Shown piece after piece: positions 9,429 to 21,255 of a stretch of DNA of 64,000 bases. Numbering within the stretch: the first letter of the stretch is position 1; every line of letters begins with the position of its first letter. The position numbers and the translations under genes are program-made. This DNA is from Burkholderiales bacterium 70-64 (GTDB lineage: Bacteria; Pseudomonadota; Gammaproteobacteria; Burkholderiales; Burkholderiaceae_E): positions 62,001-126,000 of the forward strand of contig MKUQ01000014.1 in the NCBI GenBank assembly GCA_001898645.1, read 5' to 3'. The notes below the pieces were generated by a model. That model was not told the DNA's origin and made no database searches. It was given only the letters and a program-made list of their open reading frames with translations.

Positions 9429-10817
9429 CTACCAGGCGCCGCCGAGCGCCTTGACCAGCGCCACCGTGGCGGTGAGCCGGCGCCCGTGCAGGGCGAGGAC
9501 CGACTGCTCGCTCTGCAGGGCGGTGGTCTGCACCTGGATCACGTTGAGGTAGGAGACGGTGCCGGCCTTGTACTGCAGGGTCACGATGTCCAGGGAGATG
9601 CGCGCGGCGGCCAGCGCCTCGCGCTGCACCTGCTCCTCCTCGGCGAGCACGCGCAGTGCTGCCAGGTTGTCCTCGACCTCCTGGAACGCCGTGAGCACGG
9701 TCTGCCGGTAGGCGGCGGCGGTGGCGTCGTAGGCGGCCATGGCCTGTTCGTTCGCGGCGACGCGGGCGCCGCCGTCGAACAGCAGGGCGGCCAGCGACGG
9801 GCCGAGCGACCAGACGCGGCTGGGCAGCGTCAGCCAGTCGCCCAGCCGCGTCGAGCGGAAGCCGCCGTCGGCCGACAGGGTGAGCGAGGGATAGAACGCC
9901 GCGCGCGCGACGCCGATCTGGGCGTTGGCGGCGGCCACGCGGCGCTCGGCGCCGGCGATGTCGGGACGCCGTTCGAGCAGCCGCGAGGGCACTCCGGCGG
10001 GCACCGCGGGGATGGCCTCGCTCAGGGTGTCGGCCGCCAGCGTGAGGTCGGCCGGCGCGCGCCCGGTGAGCAGGGCGAGGGCATGCTCGAGCTGGGCGCG
10101 CGCGATGCCGACGTCGAGCCGCTGCGCCTGGGCGATCTTCAGCTGCGCCTCGGCCTGGGCGACGTCGGCGCGCGTGGCCACGCCGGCGGCCAGCCGGTCG
10201 CGGGTGAGCTGCAGCGAGCGCTGGTAGGAGGCCACGGTCTCGTCGAGCAGCCGGCCCTGGGCGTCGGCCACGCGCAGCTGGAAGTAGCTCTGGGCGAGCT
10301 GGGCGTGGATCGACAGCCGGGCCGCGGCGAGGTCGGCGGCGCTGGCCGCGGCCAGCGCGTCGGCGGCGGCGATGCTGCTGCGCACCCGGCCCCACAGGTC
10401 GGCTTCCCAGGCTGCCGAGACGTCCAGGCTGTAGCTGCTGCCCGCCGGCGCGGCGCCGGTGCGGATGCGGCTGGCCGACACGCCGCCCGAGACGCTCGGG
10501 TACAGGCCGGCGCGCGCGGCATCGGTGGCCGCGCGCGCCTGGCGCAGCTGGGCCTCGGCGATGCGCAGGTTCTGGTTGGCCAGGTCGGCCTCGGCGATCA
10601 GGGCGTCGAGCACGCGGTCGTCGAAGATGCGCCACCACATGCCGCCCTGCAGCTCGCCGGGCTGCGCCGGCTGCCACACGCCGGCCTGCGGCGGCGGGGC
10701 CTCCTTGAAGCCGGGCGCGACGGTGATGGCCGGGCGCACGTACTCGGGGGCGCCGGCGCAGGCCGACAGCGCGAGCGCCAGCAGCAAGGGCGCGAGGCGG
10801 CGGAGGGGTCGATTCAT
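9429..10817 (-). CDS. RND efflux outer-membrane channel lipoprotein (NodT/OprM family)
   Basis: A 462-residue outer-membrane factor. The signal peptide ends in a lipobox (LALSAC, Cys20), so it should be a lipoprotein. The two repeated OEP halves are visible, each a long coiled-coil region (for example [20 protein letters not shown] and [20 protein letters not shown]) followed by beta-strand parts; [20 protein letters not shown] is the standard NodT-family motif. It would form a trimeric tunnel for the two RND permeases encoded upstream. Its ATG overlaps the stop of the second permease gene (ATGA), marking it as the last gene of the four-gene efflux operon. Confidence 0.93.
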   Translation of the reverse strand: MNRPLRRLAPLLLALALSACAGAPEYVRPAITVAPGFKEAPPPQAGVWQPAQPGELQGGMWWRIFDDRVLDALIAEADLANQNLRIAEAQLRQARAATDAARAGLYPSVSGGVSASRIRTGAAPAGSSYSLDVSAAWEADLWGRVRSSIAAADALAAASAADLAAARLSIHAQLAQSYFQLRVADAQGRLLDETVASYQRSLQLTRDRLAAGVATRADVAQAEAQLKIAQAQRLDVGIARAQLEHALALLTGRAPADLTLAADTLSEAIPAVPAGVPSRLLERRPDIAGAERRVAAANAQIGVARAAFYPSLTLSADGGFRSTRLGDWLTLPSRVWSLGPSLAALLFDGGARVAANEQAMAAYDATAAAYRQTVLTAFQEVEDNLAALRVLAEEEQVQREALAAARISLDIVTLQYKAGTVSYLNVIQVQTTALQSEQSVLALHGRRLTATVALVKALGGAW

Positions 10818-13800
10818 TCCGTGTGCGGGCTCCGGAGGCCCGGGGCGGCGGGCGGGGTGCGCGGGCGGCGGCGCAGGCGCAGGCGGTCGAGCGCGAGATA
10901 GACCACCGGCGTGGTGTAGAGGGTGAGCAGCTGGCTCACTGCCAGGCCGCCGACGATGGCGATGCCCAGCGGCCGGCGCAGCTCGGCGCCGTCGCCCACG
11001 CCGATGGCGAGCGGGATCGCGCCCAGCATCGCGGCCATGGTGGTCATCATGATCGGGCGAAAGCGCAGCCGGCAGGCGCGGTGGATCGCCTCGCGCGGCG
11101 TGAGCCCCTGCTCGCGCTCGGCCGCCAGCGCGAAGTCGATCATGATGATGGCGTTCTTCTTCACGATGCCGATGAGCAGCAGCACGCCGATCAGCGCGAT
11201 GATGCTGAACTCGGTGCCGGTGGCCATGAGCGCCAGCAGCGCGCCCACGCCGGCCGAGGGCAGGGTGGAGAGGATGGTGATCGGGTGCACCAGGCTCTCG
11301 TAGAGGATGCCGAGCACCAGGTAGACGGTGACCAGCGCGGTGAGGATCAGGATAGGCTGGCTCGCGAGCGACTTCTGGAACGCCCCGGCGGTGCCTTCGA
11401 AGCTGTGCTGCAGCGTGGAGGGCGCGCCCATGCGCGCGACGGCATCCTCGATGGCCGCGCTGGCCTCGGAGAGCGAGACGCCCTCGGCGAGGTTGAACGA
11501 GATGGTGTCGGCGGCGAAGGTGCCCTGGTGGCTCACCCCGAGCGGCGTGGTGGTCGGCTTCCAGGTGGCGAAGGCCGACAGGGGCACGGCGACGCCGTCG
11601 GCGTTGGGGGCGTTGAAGCCGCGCAGGTCTTCCGGGCTGTCGCGGAACTCGCGCGCCACCTCGAGCACCACGTGATACTGGTTGAGCGGTGCGTAGATGG
11701 TGGACACCTGCCGCTGGCTGTAGGCGTCGCTGAGCAGGCCGGTGATCTGGCGCGCGGTGATGCCCAGCCGGCTGGCGGCGTCGCGGTCGATCGCCAGGGT
11801 GACCTGGCGGCCCTTGTCCTCGACGTCGGTGTCGATGTCGACCAGCTGCGGCAGCCGGCTCATGGCCGCGCGCACGCGCGGCTCCCAGGTGCGCAGCTCC
11901 TCCAGGTCGTCGCTCTGCAGCGTGAACTGGTACTGCGAGCTGCTCGAGCGGCCGCCGACGCGGATCTCCTGCACCGGCACCATGAACAGCGTCGCTCCGG
12001 GCACGCGCGCGGTGGCCGCGCGCAGGCGGGTGATGACGCGCTCGGCCGAGTCGACGCGTTCCTTGAGCGGCTTGAGCGAGATGAACATCTGGCCGCTGTT
12101 GACGCGCGAGCCGCCGGTGTAGCCGGTGACGGTGGCCACGGCGGGGTCGCGCCGCACGATCTCGATGAAGGCATCGAGCTTGGGACGCATCGCCTGGAAC
12201 GAGATGCTCTGGTCGCCGCGGATCGAGCCGAAGATGCGGCCGGTGTCCTGCTGCGGGAAGAAGCCCTTGGGCACGATGGCGTACAGCCATACGTTCAGGG
12301 CCACGGTGGCGGCCAGGATCGCCAGCATCAGCCAGCCGTGATCGAGCGCCCAGCCGATGCTGCGCGAGTAGCCCTCGGCGATGCGCCCGAAGGCGCGCGC
12401 GCCGCGGCCGGGCCGGTCGGCGTCGCGCTCGCGCTCGCGCTGCGCGCCGAGGAAGCGCGCGCACAGCATGGGCGTGGTGGTGAGCGAGATCGCCAGCGAG
12501 ATCAGGATCGCCACCGAGAGCACGACGGCGAACTCGCGGAACAGCCGCCCGACGATGCCGCCCATGGCGAGGATGGGGATGAACACGGCGATCAGCGACA
12601 GGCTGATCGCGATCACGGTGAAGCCGACCTCGCGCGCGCCGGCGATGGCCGCGTCGAAGGCCGGCTCGCCGGCCTCGCGCCGGCGCGCGATGTTCTCCAG
12701 CACCACGATGGCGTCGTCCACGACGAAGCCGGTGGCGATGGTGAGCGCCATCAGGGACAGGTTGTCCAGGCTGTAGCCGGCCAGGTACATCACGCCGAAG
12801 GTGCCGATGAGCGAGGCCGGCACGGCCACCGCGGGGATCAGCGTGGCGCTGGCGCGGCGCAGGAACAGGAACACCACCAGCACCACCAGCACCACCGAGA
12901 TCAGCAGCGTTTCCTCGACCGCGCGCAGCGAGGCGCGGATGGTCGGCGTGCGGTCCATCACGATGTCGACGTCGACCGCGGCCGGCACCGAGGCGCGCAG
13001 CAGCGGCATGAGGTCGTAGATCCGGTCGACCGTCTCGATGATGTTGGCTGCGGGCTCGCGGTTGACGATCAGCAGCACCGAGGGCTTGCCGTTGGCCGAG
13101 CCGGCGTTGCGTTCGTCCTCCACCGATTCGCGCACCGTGGCCACGTCGGACAGCCGCACCGCGGCGCCGTTGCGGTAGCTCACGATGAGCGGAGCGTAGT
13201 CGGCCACCGCGCGCGACTGGTCGTTGGCGCCGATCTGCCAGTGGCGCCGGTCGTCGGAGACCGAGCCCTTGGGGCGGTTGGCGTTGGCGCCGGCGATCGC
13301 CAGGCGTACCGCCTCGAGCCCGATGCCGTAGCGGTCGAGCTGCAGCGGGTTGACCTGCACGCGCACGGCCGGCAGCGAGCTGCCGCCGACGGTGACCTGG
13401 CCCACGCCCGATACCTGGGAGAGCTTCTGCGCCAGCACGGTCGAGGCGACGTCGTAGAGCTGGCCCTGGGTCATCGACTCGGAGGTGAGCGCGAGGATGA
13501 TGATCGGCGCGTCGGCCGGGTTCACCTTGCGGTAGGTGGGGTTGCGCACCAGGCTGCTCGGCAGCGTGGCGCGCGCGGCGTTGATCGCCGCCTGCACGTC
13601 GTTGGCGGCCGACTCGATGCTGCGGTCGAGCTCGAACTGCAGCACCACCCGCGTCTGGCCGAGCGAGCTGTTGGAGGTCATCTCGGTGACGCCGGCGATC
13701 TTGCCCAGCGCGCGCTCCAGCGGCGTGGCCACGGTGGCGGCCATGGTCTCGGGGCTGGCGCCGGGCAGCGAGGCCGACACCGAGATGGTCGGGTAGTCGA

Positions 13801-13918
13801 TCTGCGGCAGCGGCGCCACCGGCAGCAGCCGGAACGCGGCCAGCCCCGCCAGCACGATGCCCAGCGTGAGCAGCGTGGTGGCCACCGGCCGGCGGATGAA
13901 GACCGCGGAGAAGTTCAT
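10814..13918 (-). CDS. mdtC: RND efflux permease, MdtC-like subunit
   Basis: A 1034-residue inner-membrane proton-driven transporter of the HAE-RND family. [25 protein letters not shown] is split here as the first transmembrane helix; [31 protein letters not shown] and [18 protein letters not shown] are conserved parts of helices 2, 4 and 10. The Asp pair in the DDAIV helix belongs to the proton relay. Two large periplasmic loops are present at the normal positions. It is the second of two different permeases in one operon, the arrangement of MdtB/MdtC in E. coli and MuxB/MuxC in Pseudomonas, in which the two form a heterotrimer. It overlaps both neighbours by ATGA. Confidence 0.93.
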   Translation of the reverse strand: MNFSAVFIRRPVATTLLTLGIVLAGLAAFRLLPVAPLPQIDYPTISVSASLPGASPETMAATVATPLERALGKIAGVTEMTSNSSLGQTRVVLQFELDRSIESAANDVQAAINAARATLPSSLVRNPTYRKVNPADAPIIILALTSESMTQGQLYDVASTVLAQKLSQVSGVGQVTVGGSSLPAVRVQVNPLQLDRYGIGLEAVRLAIAGANANRPKGSVSDDRRHWQIGANDQSRAVADYAPLIVSYRNGAAVRLSDVATVRESVEDERNAGSANGKPSVLLIVNREPAANIIETVDRIYDLMPLLRASVPAAVDVDIVMDRTPTIRASLRAVEETLLISVVLVVLVVFLFLRRASATLIPAVAVPASLIGTFGVMYLAGYSLDNLSLMALTIATGFVVDDAIVVLENIARRREAGEPAFDAAIAGAREVGFTVIAISLSLIAVFIPILAMGGIVGRLFREFAVVLSVAILISLAISLTTTPMLCARFLGAQRERERDADRPGRGARAFGRIAEGYSRSIGWALDHGWLMLAILAATVALNVWLYAIVPKGFFPQQDTGRIFGSIRGDQSISFQAMRPKLDAFIEIVRRDPAVATVTGYTGGSRVNSGQMFISLKPLKERVDSAERVITRLRAATARVPGATLFMVPVQEIRVGGRSSSSQYQFTLQSDDLEELRTWEPRVRAAMSRLPQLVDIDTDVEDKGRQVTLAIDRDAASRLGITARQITGLLSDAYSQRQVSTIYAPLNQYHVVLEVAREFRDSPEDLRGFNAPNADGVAVPLSAFATWKPTTTPLGVSHQGTFAADTISFNLAEGVSLSEASAAIEDAVARMGAPSTLQHSFEGTAGAFQKSLASQPILILTALVTVYLVLGILYESLVHPITILSTLPSAGVGALLALMATGTEFSIIALIGVLLLIGIVKKNAIIMIDFALAAEREQGLTPREAIHRACRLRFRPIMMTTMAAMLGAIPLAIGVGDGAELRRPLGIAIVGGLAVSQLLTLYTTPVVYLALDRLRLRRRPRTPPAAPGLRSPHTE

Positions 13919-16900
13919 CGGCGCGCCGCCAGCCAGCGCGAGGAGCGCTCGAAGGCCAGGTAGATCACCGGCGTGGTGAACAGCGTCAGCACCTGGCTGA
14001 GCAGCAGCCCGCCGACCATGGTCACGCCCAGCGGATGGCGCAGCTCCGAGCCCACGCCGGTGCCCAGCATCAGCGGCAGCGCGCTCAGCAGCGCGGCCAG
14101 GGTGGTCATCAGGATCGGCCGGAAGCGCAGCAGGCAGGCCTGGAAGATCGCCTCGCGCGGCGACTTGCCTTCGTTGCGCTCGGCATCGAGGGCGAAGTCG
14201 ATCATCATGATCGCGTTCTTCTTGACGATGCCGATGAGCAGCACGATGCCGATCACGGCGACGATGCCCAGGTCGCTGCCGGCGAGCATCAGCGCGAGCA
14301 GCGCTCCCACTCCTGCCGAGGGCAACGTGGAGAGGATGGTCACCGGGTGGATGTAGCTCTCGTAGAGCACGCCCAGCACGATGTACATGGTCACCAGCGC
14401 GGCCAGGATCAGCAGCAGCGTGCTGTCGAGCGAGGCCTGGAAGGCCAGCGCCGCGCCCTGGAAGCTGGTCTGCATGCTGGCGGGCAGGCCGATCTCGTGC
14501 TCGGCCGCGCGGATCGCCTCCACCGCCCGGCCCAGCGAGGCGCCCGGCGCGAGGTTGAACGAGATCGTCGCCGCCGGGAACTGGCCGAGGTGGTTGACCA
14601 CCAGCGAGGTCGGCCGTTCGACCACCCGCGCGATGCTCGACAGCGGCAGCAGCCGGCCGGCCGAGCCGGTCACGTAGAGGTCGCCGAGCGCCGACGGGCC
14701 CGACGCGTAGTCCGGCGTCACCTCGAGCACCACGCGGTACTGGTTGGCCTGCGTGAAGATGGTCGACACCTGGCGCTGGCCGAAGGCGCTGTAGAGCGCG
14801 TTGTCGATGGCGGCCATGGAGACGCCGAGCCGCCCGGCGGCATCGCGGTCGATGTCGAGGTAGGCCTGCAGCCCGCGGTCCTGCAGGTCGCTCGCGACGT
14901 CGGCCAGCTCGGGCACGCCGCGCAGGCGCTCGAGCAGCCGCGGCACCCACTGCGCGAGCCGGTCGGGGTCGGAATCCTCGAGGGTGAACTGGTACTGGGT
15001 GCGGCTGACGCGGTCCTCGATGGTGAGGTCCTGCACCGGCTGCATGTACAGGGTGACGCCGGGCAGCTGCGCGAGCCTGGGCTGGAGCCGCCGGATCACG
15101 CCGACGGCGTCGGCATCGCGCTGCGCGCGCGGCACGAGGTTGATCAGCATGCGCCCGGTGTTCAGCGTGGGGTTGGTGCCGTCCACGCCGATGAACGAGG
15201 TCAGGCTGGCCACCGCCGGATCGGCCAGGATCACGCGCGCCAGCGCCTGCTGGCGCTCGGCCATGGCCAGGAAGGAGACCGACTGGCCGGCCTCGGAGAT
15301 GCCCTGGATGACGCCGGTGTCCTGCACCGGGAAGAAGCCCTTGGGGATCGCGATGTACAGCGCCACGGTGAGCGCCAGCGTGGCCACGGCCACCACCAGC
15401 GTGGCCGCCTGCCGGTCGAGCACCCAGTCGAGCCAGCGGCCGTAGGCGGCGATCACGCGATCGAAGAAGCGGCCGCTGGCGCGGAAGAAGCGGCCCTGGC
15501 GCTCCTCGGGCACGTGGCGCAGCAGCCGCGCGCACATCATCGGGGTGAGCGTGAGCGAGACCACCGCCGAGATGAGGATGGACACCGCCAGCGTGACGGC
15601 GAACTCGCGGAACAGCCGCCCGACCACCTCGCCCATGAACAGCAGCGGGATCAGCACCGCGATCAGCGAGACGGTGAGCGAGATGATGGTGAAGGCGATC
15701 TGCTTCGAGCCCTTGAGGGCTGCTTCGAGCGGGGAGTCGCCCTCCTCGAGGTAGCGCGCGATGTTCTCGATCATCACGATCGCGTCGTCGACCACGAAGC
15801 CGGTGGCGATGGTGAGCGCCATCAGCGTGAGGTTGTTCAGCGAGAAGCCGGCCAGGTACATGACGCCGAAGGTGCCCACCAGCGACAGCGGCACCGCCAC
15901 CGCCGGGATCACCGTGGCCGAGAGGTTGCGCAGGAAGAGGAAGATCACCATCACCACCAGCGCGATCGCCAGCGCCAGCTCGAACTGGACGTCGCGCACC
16001 GAGGCGCGGATGGTCACCGTGCGGTCGGTGAGCACCACGAGGTCGGCCGCCCCGGGCAGCGAGGCGCGCAGCGTGGGCAGCAGCGCCTTGACCCGGTCGA
16101 CCACGTCGATCACGTTCGAGCCGGGCTGGCGCTGGATGTTCAGCACGATCGCCGGCTCCTCGCCGGCCCACGCGGCCAGCCGCGCGTTCTCGGCGCCCTC
16201 GTCGATCTGCGCCACGTCCGACAGCCGCAGCGGCGCGCCGTTGCGATAGGCGACGATCAGGTCGCGGTAGCCGGCGGCGGCGCGGATCTGGTCGTTGGCG
16301 TCGATGGTGGTGGCCCGCTCGGGGCCGTCGAAGCTGCCCTTGGCCTGGTTGGAGTTGGCGTTGCCGATCGCCGTGCGCACGTCCTCGATGCCCAGCCCGG
16401 CCGAGGCCAGCGCCTTGGGGTCGACGCGCACGCGCACCGCCGGGCGCTGGCCGCCGCTGATCGACACCAGGCCGACGCCGGCCAGCTGCGAGATCTTCTG
16501 CGCGATGCGGGTCTCGACCAGGTCCTGGAGGCGGATCAGGGGGATGGTGCGCGAGGTGATGCCCAGCGTGAGCACCGGGGCATCGGCCGGATTGACCTTG
16601 CTGTAGATGGGCGGCGCCGGCAGGTCGGTCGGCAGGAAGGTGCCGGCGGCGTTGATCGCCGCCTGCACCTGCTGCTCGGCCACGTCGAGGTCGAGCGAGA
16701 GCTCGAACTGCAGCGTGATCACCGAGGCGCCCGCCGAGCTGGACGACGACATCTGCTTCAGGCCCGGCATCTGGCCGAGCTGGCGCTCCAGCGGCGCGGT
16801 GACCGAGGAGGTCATCACGTCGGGGCTGGCGCCCGGGTACAGCGTGCTGACCTGGATGGTCGGGTAGTCGACCTCGGGCAGCGCCGACAGCGGCAGCAGG

Positions 16901-16989
16901 CGGTAGCCGACCAGGCCCGCCAGCAGGATCGCCACCATCAGCAGCGAGGTCGCCACGGGGCGCAGGATGAACAGGCGCGACGGGTTCAT
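13915..16989 (-). CDS. mdtB: RND efflux permease, MdtB-like subunit
   Basis: A 1024-residue RND permease, paralogous to the next gene. It begins [19 protein letters not shown], and shows [37 protein letters not shown] and [18 protein letters not shown] in the expected helices. The combination of two non-identical full-length permeases followed by an outer-membrane channel is typical of MdtABC or MuxABC-OpmB systems, which export novobiocin, bile salts, macrolides and similar compounds in characterised species. The substrates here are unknown. The gene follows the adaptor gene after 74 bases and overlaps the downstream permease by ATGA. Confidence 0.93.
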   Translation of the reverse strand: MNPSRLFILRPVATSLLMVAILLAGLVGYRLLPLSALPEVDYPTIQVSTLYPGASPDVMTSSVTAPLERQLGQMPGLKQMSSSSSAGASVITLQFELSLDLDVAEQQVQAAINAAGTFLPTDLPAPPIYSKVNPADAPVLTLGITSRTIPLIRLQDLVETRIAQKISQLAGVGLVSISGGQRPAVRVRVDPKALASAGLGIEDVRTAIGNANSNQAKGSFDGPERATTIDANDQIRAAAGYRDLIVAYRNGAPLRLSDVAQIDEGAENARLAAWAGEEPAIVLNIQRQPGSNVIDVVDRVKALLPTLRASLPGAADLVVLTDRTVTIRASVRDVQFELALAIALVVMVIFLFLRNLSATVIPAVAVPLSLVGTFGVMYLAGFSLNNLTLMALTIATGFVVDDAIVMIENIARYLEEGDSPLEAALKGSKQIAFTIISLTVSLIAVLIPLLFMGEVVGRLFREFAVTLAVSILISAVVSLTLTPMMCARLLRHVPEERQGRFFRASGRFFDRVIAAYGRWLDWVLDRQAATLVVAVATLALTVALYIAIPKGFFPVQDTGVIQGISEAGQSVSFLAMAERQQALARVILADPAVASLTSFIGVDGTNPTLNTGRMLINLVPRAQRDADAVGVIRRLQPRLAQLPGVTLYMQPVQDLTIEDRVSRTQYQFTLEDSDPDRLAQWVPRLLERLRGVPELADVASDLQDRGLQAYLDIDRDAAGRLGVSMAAIDNALYSAFGQRQVSTIFTQANQYRVVLEVTPDYASGPSALGDLYVTGSAGRLLPLSSIARVVERPTSLVVNHLGQFPAATISFNLAPGASLGRAVEAIRAAEHEIGLPASMQTSFQGAALAFQASLDSTLLLILAALVTMYIVLGVLYESYIHPVTILSTLPSAGVGALLALMLAGSDLGIVAVIGIVLLIGIVKKNAIMMIDFALDAERNEGKSPREAIFQACLLRFRPILMTTLAALLSALPLMLGTGVGSELRHPLGVTMVGGLLLSQVLTLFTTPVIYLAFERSSRWLAARR

Positions 16990-17063
16990 CGGGGAAGGCG
17001 CGGAGGCGGCGGGTGGCGGGAGGTGGCGGGGGCGGCGCGTGGAGGGAAGCGGCGGCGCGGCGC

Positions 17064-18452
17064 TCAGTGCGGCTGCTGGCGCGGGAACGCCGCGTTCGAG
17101 GGGCGCCGGCGCGGCGCGGCCGCCTGGGTGGCCGCGCGCTCGGCGGCCGCCTTGGCGATCGGCTCGACGCGCGCGCCGTCGCGCAGGTTGTCCACGCCGT
17201 CGACCACCACGCGCTCGCCCGCGGCGACGCCGTCGCCGACCACCGTGCGCTCGCCGTCGACCGGGCCCAGCGTCACCTTGCGCAGCGCCACGGTGTTGTC
17301 GGAGCGCACCACGTAGACATAGGTGCCCGGCGAGCCGCGCTGGATCGCCGCGCTCGGCACCACGACGGCGTTCTCGAGAGTGTCGATCTCGAGCCGCACG
17401 TTGACGAACTGGTTCGGGAACAGCACACCGTCGGTGTTGGCGAACTCCGCCTTCATCTTCAGCGTGCCGGTGGTGGTGTCGATCTGGTTGTCGAGCGTGG
17501 TCAGGCGGCCGGTGGCGAGCACCGCGCGCTGGTCGCGGTCGAGGGCCTGCGCGGTCATCGACTGGCCGGCGCGGTAGCGGCGCAGGACGGTGGCGAGGTC
17601 CTTCTCGGGCAGCGAGAACACCACGCCGATCGGCTGGATCTGGGTGATGGTGACCAGCCCGGTGGCATCGCCGGCGCGCACCAGGTTGCCCGGGTCGACC
17701 AGGCGCAGGCCCAGCCGGCCGGCGAAGGGCGCCGTGATGCGCGAGTAGGCGAGCTGCAGCCGGGCGTTGTCGACCTGCGCCTGGTCGGTCTTGAGCACGC
17801 CTTCGTACTGGTGCACCAGCGCCTGCTGCGTGTCGAGCTGCTGCGCGCTGGCGGCGTCCTGCTTGACCAGCGTGCGGTAGCGTTCGAGGTCGACCCGGGC
17901 GTTCTCCAGCAGCGCGCGGTCGCGCGCCAGCTGGCCCTGCGCCTGCGCCAGCTGCACCTGGAAGGGGCGCGGATCGATCTCGGCGAGCAGCTCGCCGGCC
18001 TTGACCAGCTGGCCCTCGCGGAAGAGCACGCGCAGCAGCTGCCCGTCGACCTGCGAGCGCACCGTGACCGTGCGCAGCGAGGTGACCGTGCCGAGCGCAT
18101 TGAGCACCACCGGGACGTTGGCGCGCTCGGCGGCGACCACGGTGACCGGCATCACGCGGGCGGCATCGCCGCCGCCCGGCCCGCCGCGCCCGAAGCCGCC
18201 CGGGCCGGCGCGGCCGGCCGTGGCGCCGGGCCGCCCTGTCCCGGACTGCCCCGTCCCTCCCTGGTCCGAGCCGGACGATTCCGCACCGCCCGCCCGCTGC
18301 GCGCCCGGGAAGAGGCCCGCGCGCTCGATTGCCCAGTAGCCGAGCGCCGCCGCCACGACCAGCGCGGCGGCGAGCAGCCACGGCCATCGCCGTCGCCGCG
18401 CCGAGTCGTTCGCCTGCGGGTTCGTCGCGGAATCTTCAGGGGAACCGGGCAT
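17064..18452 (-). CDS. mdtA: RND efflux periplasmic adaptor, MdtA-like
   Basis: A 462-residue membrane-fusion protein. One N-terminal transmembrane helix (about residues 23-42) anchors it in the inner membrane, followed by a low-complexity Gly/Ser/Arg stretch of some 50 residues. From residue 100 the normal adaptor order is seen: half-lipoyl ([26 protein letters not shown]), coiled hairpin rich in Gln/Ala ([20 protein letters not shown]), lipoyl return ([20 protein letters not shown]) and beta barrel ([14 protein letters not shown]). The C-terminus is Ala/Arg-rich. It is the first gene of the efflux operon and starts 20 bases after the amidohydrolase gene, which may therefore be transcribed with it. 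Confidence 0.92.
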   Translation of the reverse strand: MPGSPEDSATNPQANDSARRRRWPWLLAAALVVAAALGYWAIERAGLFPGAQRAGGAESSGSDQGGTGQSGTGRPGATAGRAGPGGFGRGGPGGGDAARVMPVTVVAAERANVPVVLNALGTVTSLRTVTVRSQVDGQLLRVLFREGQLVKAGELLAEIDPRPFQVQLAQAQGQLARDRALLENARVDLERYRTLVKQDAASAQQLDTQQALVHQYEGVLKTDQAQVDNARLQLAYSRITAPFAGRLGLRLVDPGNLVRAGDATGLVTITQIQPIGVVFSLPEKDLATVLRRYRAGQSMTAQALDRDQRAVLATGRLTTLDNQIDTTTGTLKMKAEFANTDGVLFPNQFVNVRLEIDTLENAVVVPSAAIQRGSPGTYVYVVRSDNTVALRKVTLGPVDGERTVVGDGVAAGERVVVDGVDNLRDGARVEPIAKAAAERAATQAAAPRRRPSNAAFPRQQPH

Positions 18453-18472
18453 GGAGACGCTCGAGATGGATA

Positions 18473-19645
18473 TCAGGGGCGCGCGAGCTTGCGCTCGACC
18501 GCCCGCACGAAGAACGCCGCGCCCAGCGGCAGCGCGGCGTCGTTGAAATCGTAGGCGGGATTGTGCACCTCGCATGCGCCTTCGGTGTCGCCGTTGCCGA
18601 TGTTGATGTAGCAGCCCGGCACTTCCTGGAGCATGTAGGAGAAGTCTTCGGAGGCCATGATGAGCGGCGGATCGCGCACGACGCGATCGGCGCCGACCAG
18701 CTCGGCGCACACTGAGGCGGCGAACTCGGCCTGCCGGGCGTCGTTGATGGTGGGCGGGAAGTCGACCCGGAAGTCGAGCGTCGCCGTGGCCCCCATGGCC
18801 CGGGCGACCCCCTCGGCGATGCGCCCCAGGTTGCTCCCGATCAGATCCATCACGGCAGGCGAGAAGGCGCGCGCCGTGCCGCTCAGGCGCGCGGCCTGGG
18901 GAATCACGTTGTAGGCCTCGCCGGCATGGATGCGGGTGATCGACAGCACCGCGGTTTCCACCGGCGGCACGTTGCGCGAGACGATCGTCTGCGCCGCCGC
19001 GGCGATGTGCACCGCCACCATCACCGGGTCGACCCCCGATTCCGGGCGCGCGCCGTGCGTGCCCACGCCGGCGACGTCGATGTCGAAGAAGGCGCCGCCC
19101 GCCATCATCGGCCCCGCGCGCACCGCGAAGCGCCCCACGGCGAGCCCGGGCCGGTTATGCATGCCGAAGATCGACTCGCACGGGAAGCGGCGGAACAGGC
19201 CGTCGGCGATCATGGCCCGGGCGCCGCCCAGCCCCTCCTCGGCCGGCTGGAAGATGAAGTGCACCGTGCCGTCGAAGTCGCGCGTGGCGGCCAGGTGGCG
19301 CGCCGCGCCGAGCAGCATGGTGGTGTGGCCGTCGTGGCCGCAGGCATGCATGCGCCCGGGGTGGCGCGAACGGTGCTCGAACGGGTTGGCCTCGGCGATC
19401 GGCAGCGCGTCCATGTCGGCGCGCAGGCCGATGGTGCGCGCCGAGGTGCCGCTGCGCAGCACGCCGACCACGCCGGTGCGGCCGATGCCGCGATGGGTCT
19501 CGATGCCGCAGGCCTCCAGCCGCTCGGCCACCAGCGCCGCGGTGCGCGTCTCCTCGAAGCCGAGCTCGGGATGGGCATGGAGATCGCGCCGCCAGGCGGT
19601 GAGCTCCGCCTGCTGCCCGGCGATGCGTGCGAGGGTGTCGTTCAT
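18473..19645 (-). CDS. M20-family amidohydrolase (hippurate/N-acyl-amino-acid hydrolase type)
   Basis: A 390-residue metal-dependent amidohydrolase of the M20D type. Metal ligands are visible in MHACGHDGHT (Cys and His of the di-metal site), in QPAEEGLGGA (catalytic Glu pair) and in a histidine near the C-terminus (CEVHNPAYDFND). Other signatures are RRDLHAHPELGFEE at the N-terminus and GLRADMDALPI. The family hydrolyses N-acyl-amino acids, hippurate, indole-acetyl-amino acids and related amides; the substrate is not evident. ATG is followed by the short polar start MNDTLARI. It lies 20 bases upstream of the mdtA-like gene on the same strand and is divergent from the acyl-CoA synthetase. Confidence 0.88.
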   Translation of the reverse strand: MNDTLARIAGQQAELTAWRRDLHAHPELGFEETRTAALVAERLEACGIETHRGIGRTGVVGVLRSGTSARTIGLRADMDALPIAEANPFEHRSRHPGRMHACGHDGHTTMLLGAARHLAATRDFDGTVHFIFQPAEEGLGGARAMIADGLFRRFPCESIFGMHNRPGLAVGRFAVRAGPMMAGGAFFDIDVAGVGTHGARPESGVDPVMVAVHIAAAAQTIVSRNVPPVETAVLSITRIHAGEAYNVIPQAARLSGTARAFSPAVMDLIGSNLGRIAEGVARAMGATATLDFRVDFPPTINDARQAEFAASVCAELVGADRVVRDPPLIMASEDFSYMLQEVPGCYINIGNGDTEGACEVHNPAYDFNDAALPLGAAFFVRAVERKLARP

Positions 19646-19699
19646 GGCGTTGTCTGCATGGCAGAATCGACGATGGTAGCCGGCCCCGGGGAGAAGTCC

Positions 19700-21238
19700 A
19701 TGAACCTTGCCCACTGGCTAGAACGCAGCGCCGCGGTGTTCGGCGATCGCCCGGCCATCGCGCTCGGCACGCAGGCGGTATGCAGCTTCCGCGAGCTCGC
19801 CGCGGCCGCGGCGCGCGGCGCCGCCTGGCTCGCCGGGCAGGGCCTGGTGCCGGGCGACCGGGTCGGCTTCTTCCTCGGCAACCACCCCGACTACCTGCGC
19901 CTGCTGTGGAGCGCCTGGTGGGCGGGCCTGGTGGCGGTGCCGATCAACACCCGGCTGCACGGGCGCGAGGCCGCCTTCATCCTGTCCGACTGCGCGGCCA
20001 CCCTGTGCTTCGTGGACGCCGGGCGCGCCGAGTCGCTGGCCGGGCACGTGCCCGGAGCGTGCCGTGTCATCGACCGCCACCCCTTCCTCGACGATCCCGA
20101 TGCGGCGGGCGCGGCTATCGTCGCCCGCGAGGAAGACGACGACGCCTGGCTCTTCTACACCAGCGGCACCACCGGCACCCCCAAGGGCGTGCGCCTGAGC
20201 GCGCGCAACCTGCGCTGGGCCACGATGGCCTACCTGGCCGAGGTGCAGCCGGTCGCCCCGGGCGATGCCATGCTGCATCCGGCGCCGCTGTCGCACGCCA
20301 GCGGCCTGTACCACCTGCCCTACGTGCTGCAGGGTGGGGTGAACGTGCTGCCGGCATCGGGCGGCTTCGACGGCAGCGAGATCGCCGCGCTGGCGTGGCA
20401 TTGGCGCAACGCCTCGTTCTTCGCCACGCCCACCATGATGCGCCGGCTGGTCGACTGGGCACGCCGGAACCCCGCGCCGATCGAGGGCCTGGTCACCGTC
20501 GTGTACGGCGGCGGCCCGCTGTACCTGGCCGACATCGAGGCCGCGCTCGACGTGATCGGACCCCGCTTCGCGCAGGTCTACGGGCAGGGCGAGAGCCCGA
20601 TGACCATCACCGTCCTGCCCCGCCACGTGATCGCGGATCGCGCCCATCCGCGCCACCGCGAACGGCTGGCCTCGGCGGGCTATGCGCAGCCGATGGTGCA
20701 GATCGAGGTGCGCGCGCCCGACGGCACGGTGCTGCCCGCGGGCGAGCCGGGCGAGGTGTGCGTGCGCGGCGAGGTGGTGATGAAGGGCTACTGGAACCAG
20801 CCGCACGCGAGCGCCGAAGCCTTGCGCGGCGGCTGGCTGCACACCGGCGACATCGGCGTGCTCGACGCCGACGGCTTCCTCACCCTGCTCGATCGCAGCC
20901 GCGACCTGATCGTGAGCGGCGGCATGAGCGTCTACCCGCGCGAGGTCGAGGAAGTGCTGCTCACCCATGCGGCGGTGGCCGAGGTGGGGGTGATCGGGGC
21001 GCCCGATGCGCAGTGGGGCGAGATCGTCGTGGCCTATGTCGTGACGCACGCGCCGGTCGGCGAGGAGGAGCTCGATCGGCACGTGCTCGAGCACATCGCG
21101 CGCTTCAAGCGGCCGCAGCGCTATCGCTTCGTGGAGGCGCTGCCCCGGAACCACTACGGCAAGGTGCTCAAGACGGCGCTGCGCGAGCAGGAGGCCGAGG
21201 CCTCGTCGGGGCGCGGCGCGGCGGCTCGCTCGCCCTGA
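19700..21238 (+). CDS. AMP-dependent acyl-CoA synthetase
   Basis: A 512-residue adenylate-forming ligase. The ATP-binding P-loop is FYTSGTTGTPKGV (about residues 152-165). Further motifs are VYGQGESPMT, GYWNQPHA, WLHTGDIGVLDADGF and DRSRDLIVSGGMSVYPREVE, and the catalytic lysine lies in HYGKVLK near the C-terminus. It activates a carboxylic acid as acyl-AMP and transfers it to CoA. Length and motifs fit medium-chain or aryl-CoA ligases; the exact acid is not evident. ATG is preceded by GGGGAGAA. The upstream half of the open frame overlaps the divergent amidohydrolase gene and was discarded. Confidence 0.9.
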   Translation: MNLAHWLERSAAVFGDRPAIALGTQAVCSFRELAAAAARGAAWLAGQGLVPGDRVGFFLGNHPDYLRLLWSAWWAGLVAVPINTRLHGREAAFILSDCAATLCFVDAGRAESLAGHVPGACRVIDRHPFLDDPDAAGAAIVAREEDDDAWLFYTSGTTGTPKGVRLSARNLRWATMAYLAEVQPVAPGDAMLHPAPLSHASGLYHLPYVLQGGVNVLPASGGFDGSEIAALAWHWRNASFFATPTMMRRLVDWARRNPAPIEGLVTVVYGGGPLYLADIEAALDVIGPRFAQVYGQGESPMTITVLPRHVIADRAHPRHRERLASAGYAQPMVQIEVRAPDGTVLPAGEPGEVCVRGEVVMKGYWNQPHASAEALRGGWLHTGDIGVLDADGFLTLLDRSRDLIVSGGMSVYPREVEEVLLTHAAVAEVGVIGAPDAQWGEIVVAYVVTHAPVGEEELDRHVLEHIARFKRPQRYRFVEALPRNHYGKVLKTALREQEAEASSGRGAAARSP

Positions 21239-21255
21239 GTAGCCGCGCCGGCCGT

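Noticed and set aside
10814..16171. A single minus-strand frame of about 1785 codons
   Set aside because: It joins two RND genes across an ATGA overlap only because the upstream part is read in the wrong frame of the first permease; the true genes start at 13918 and 16989.
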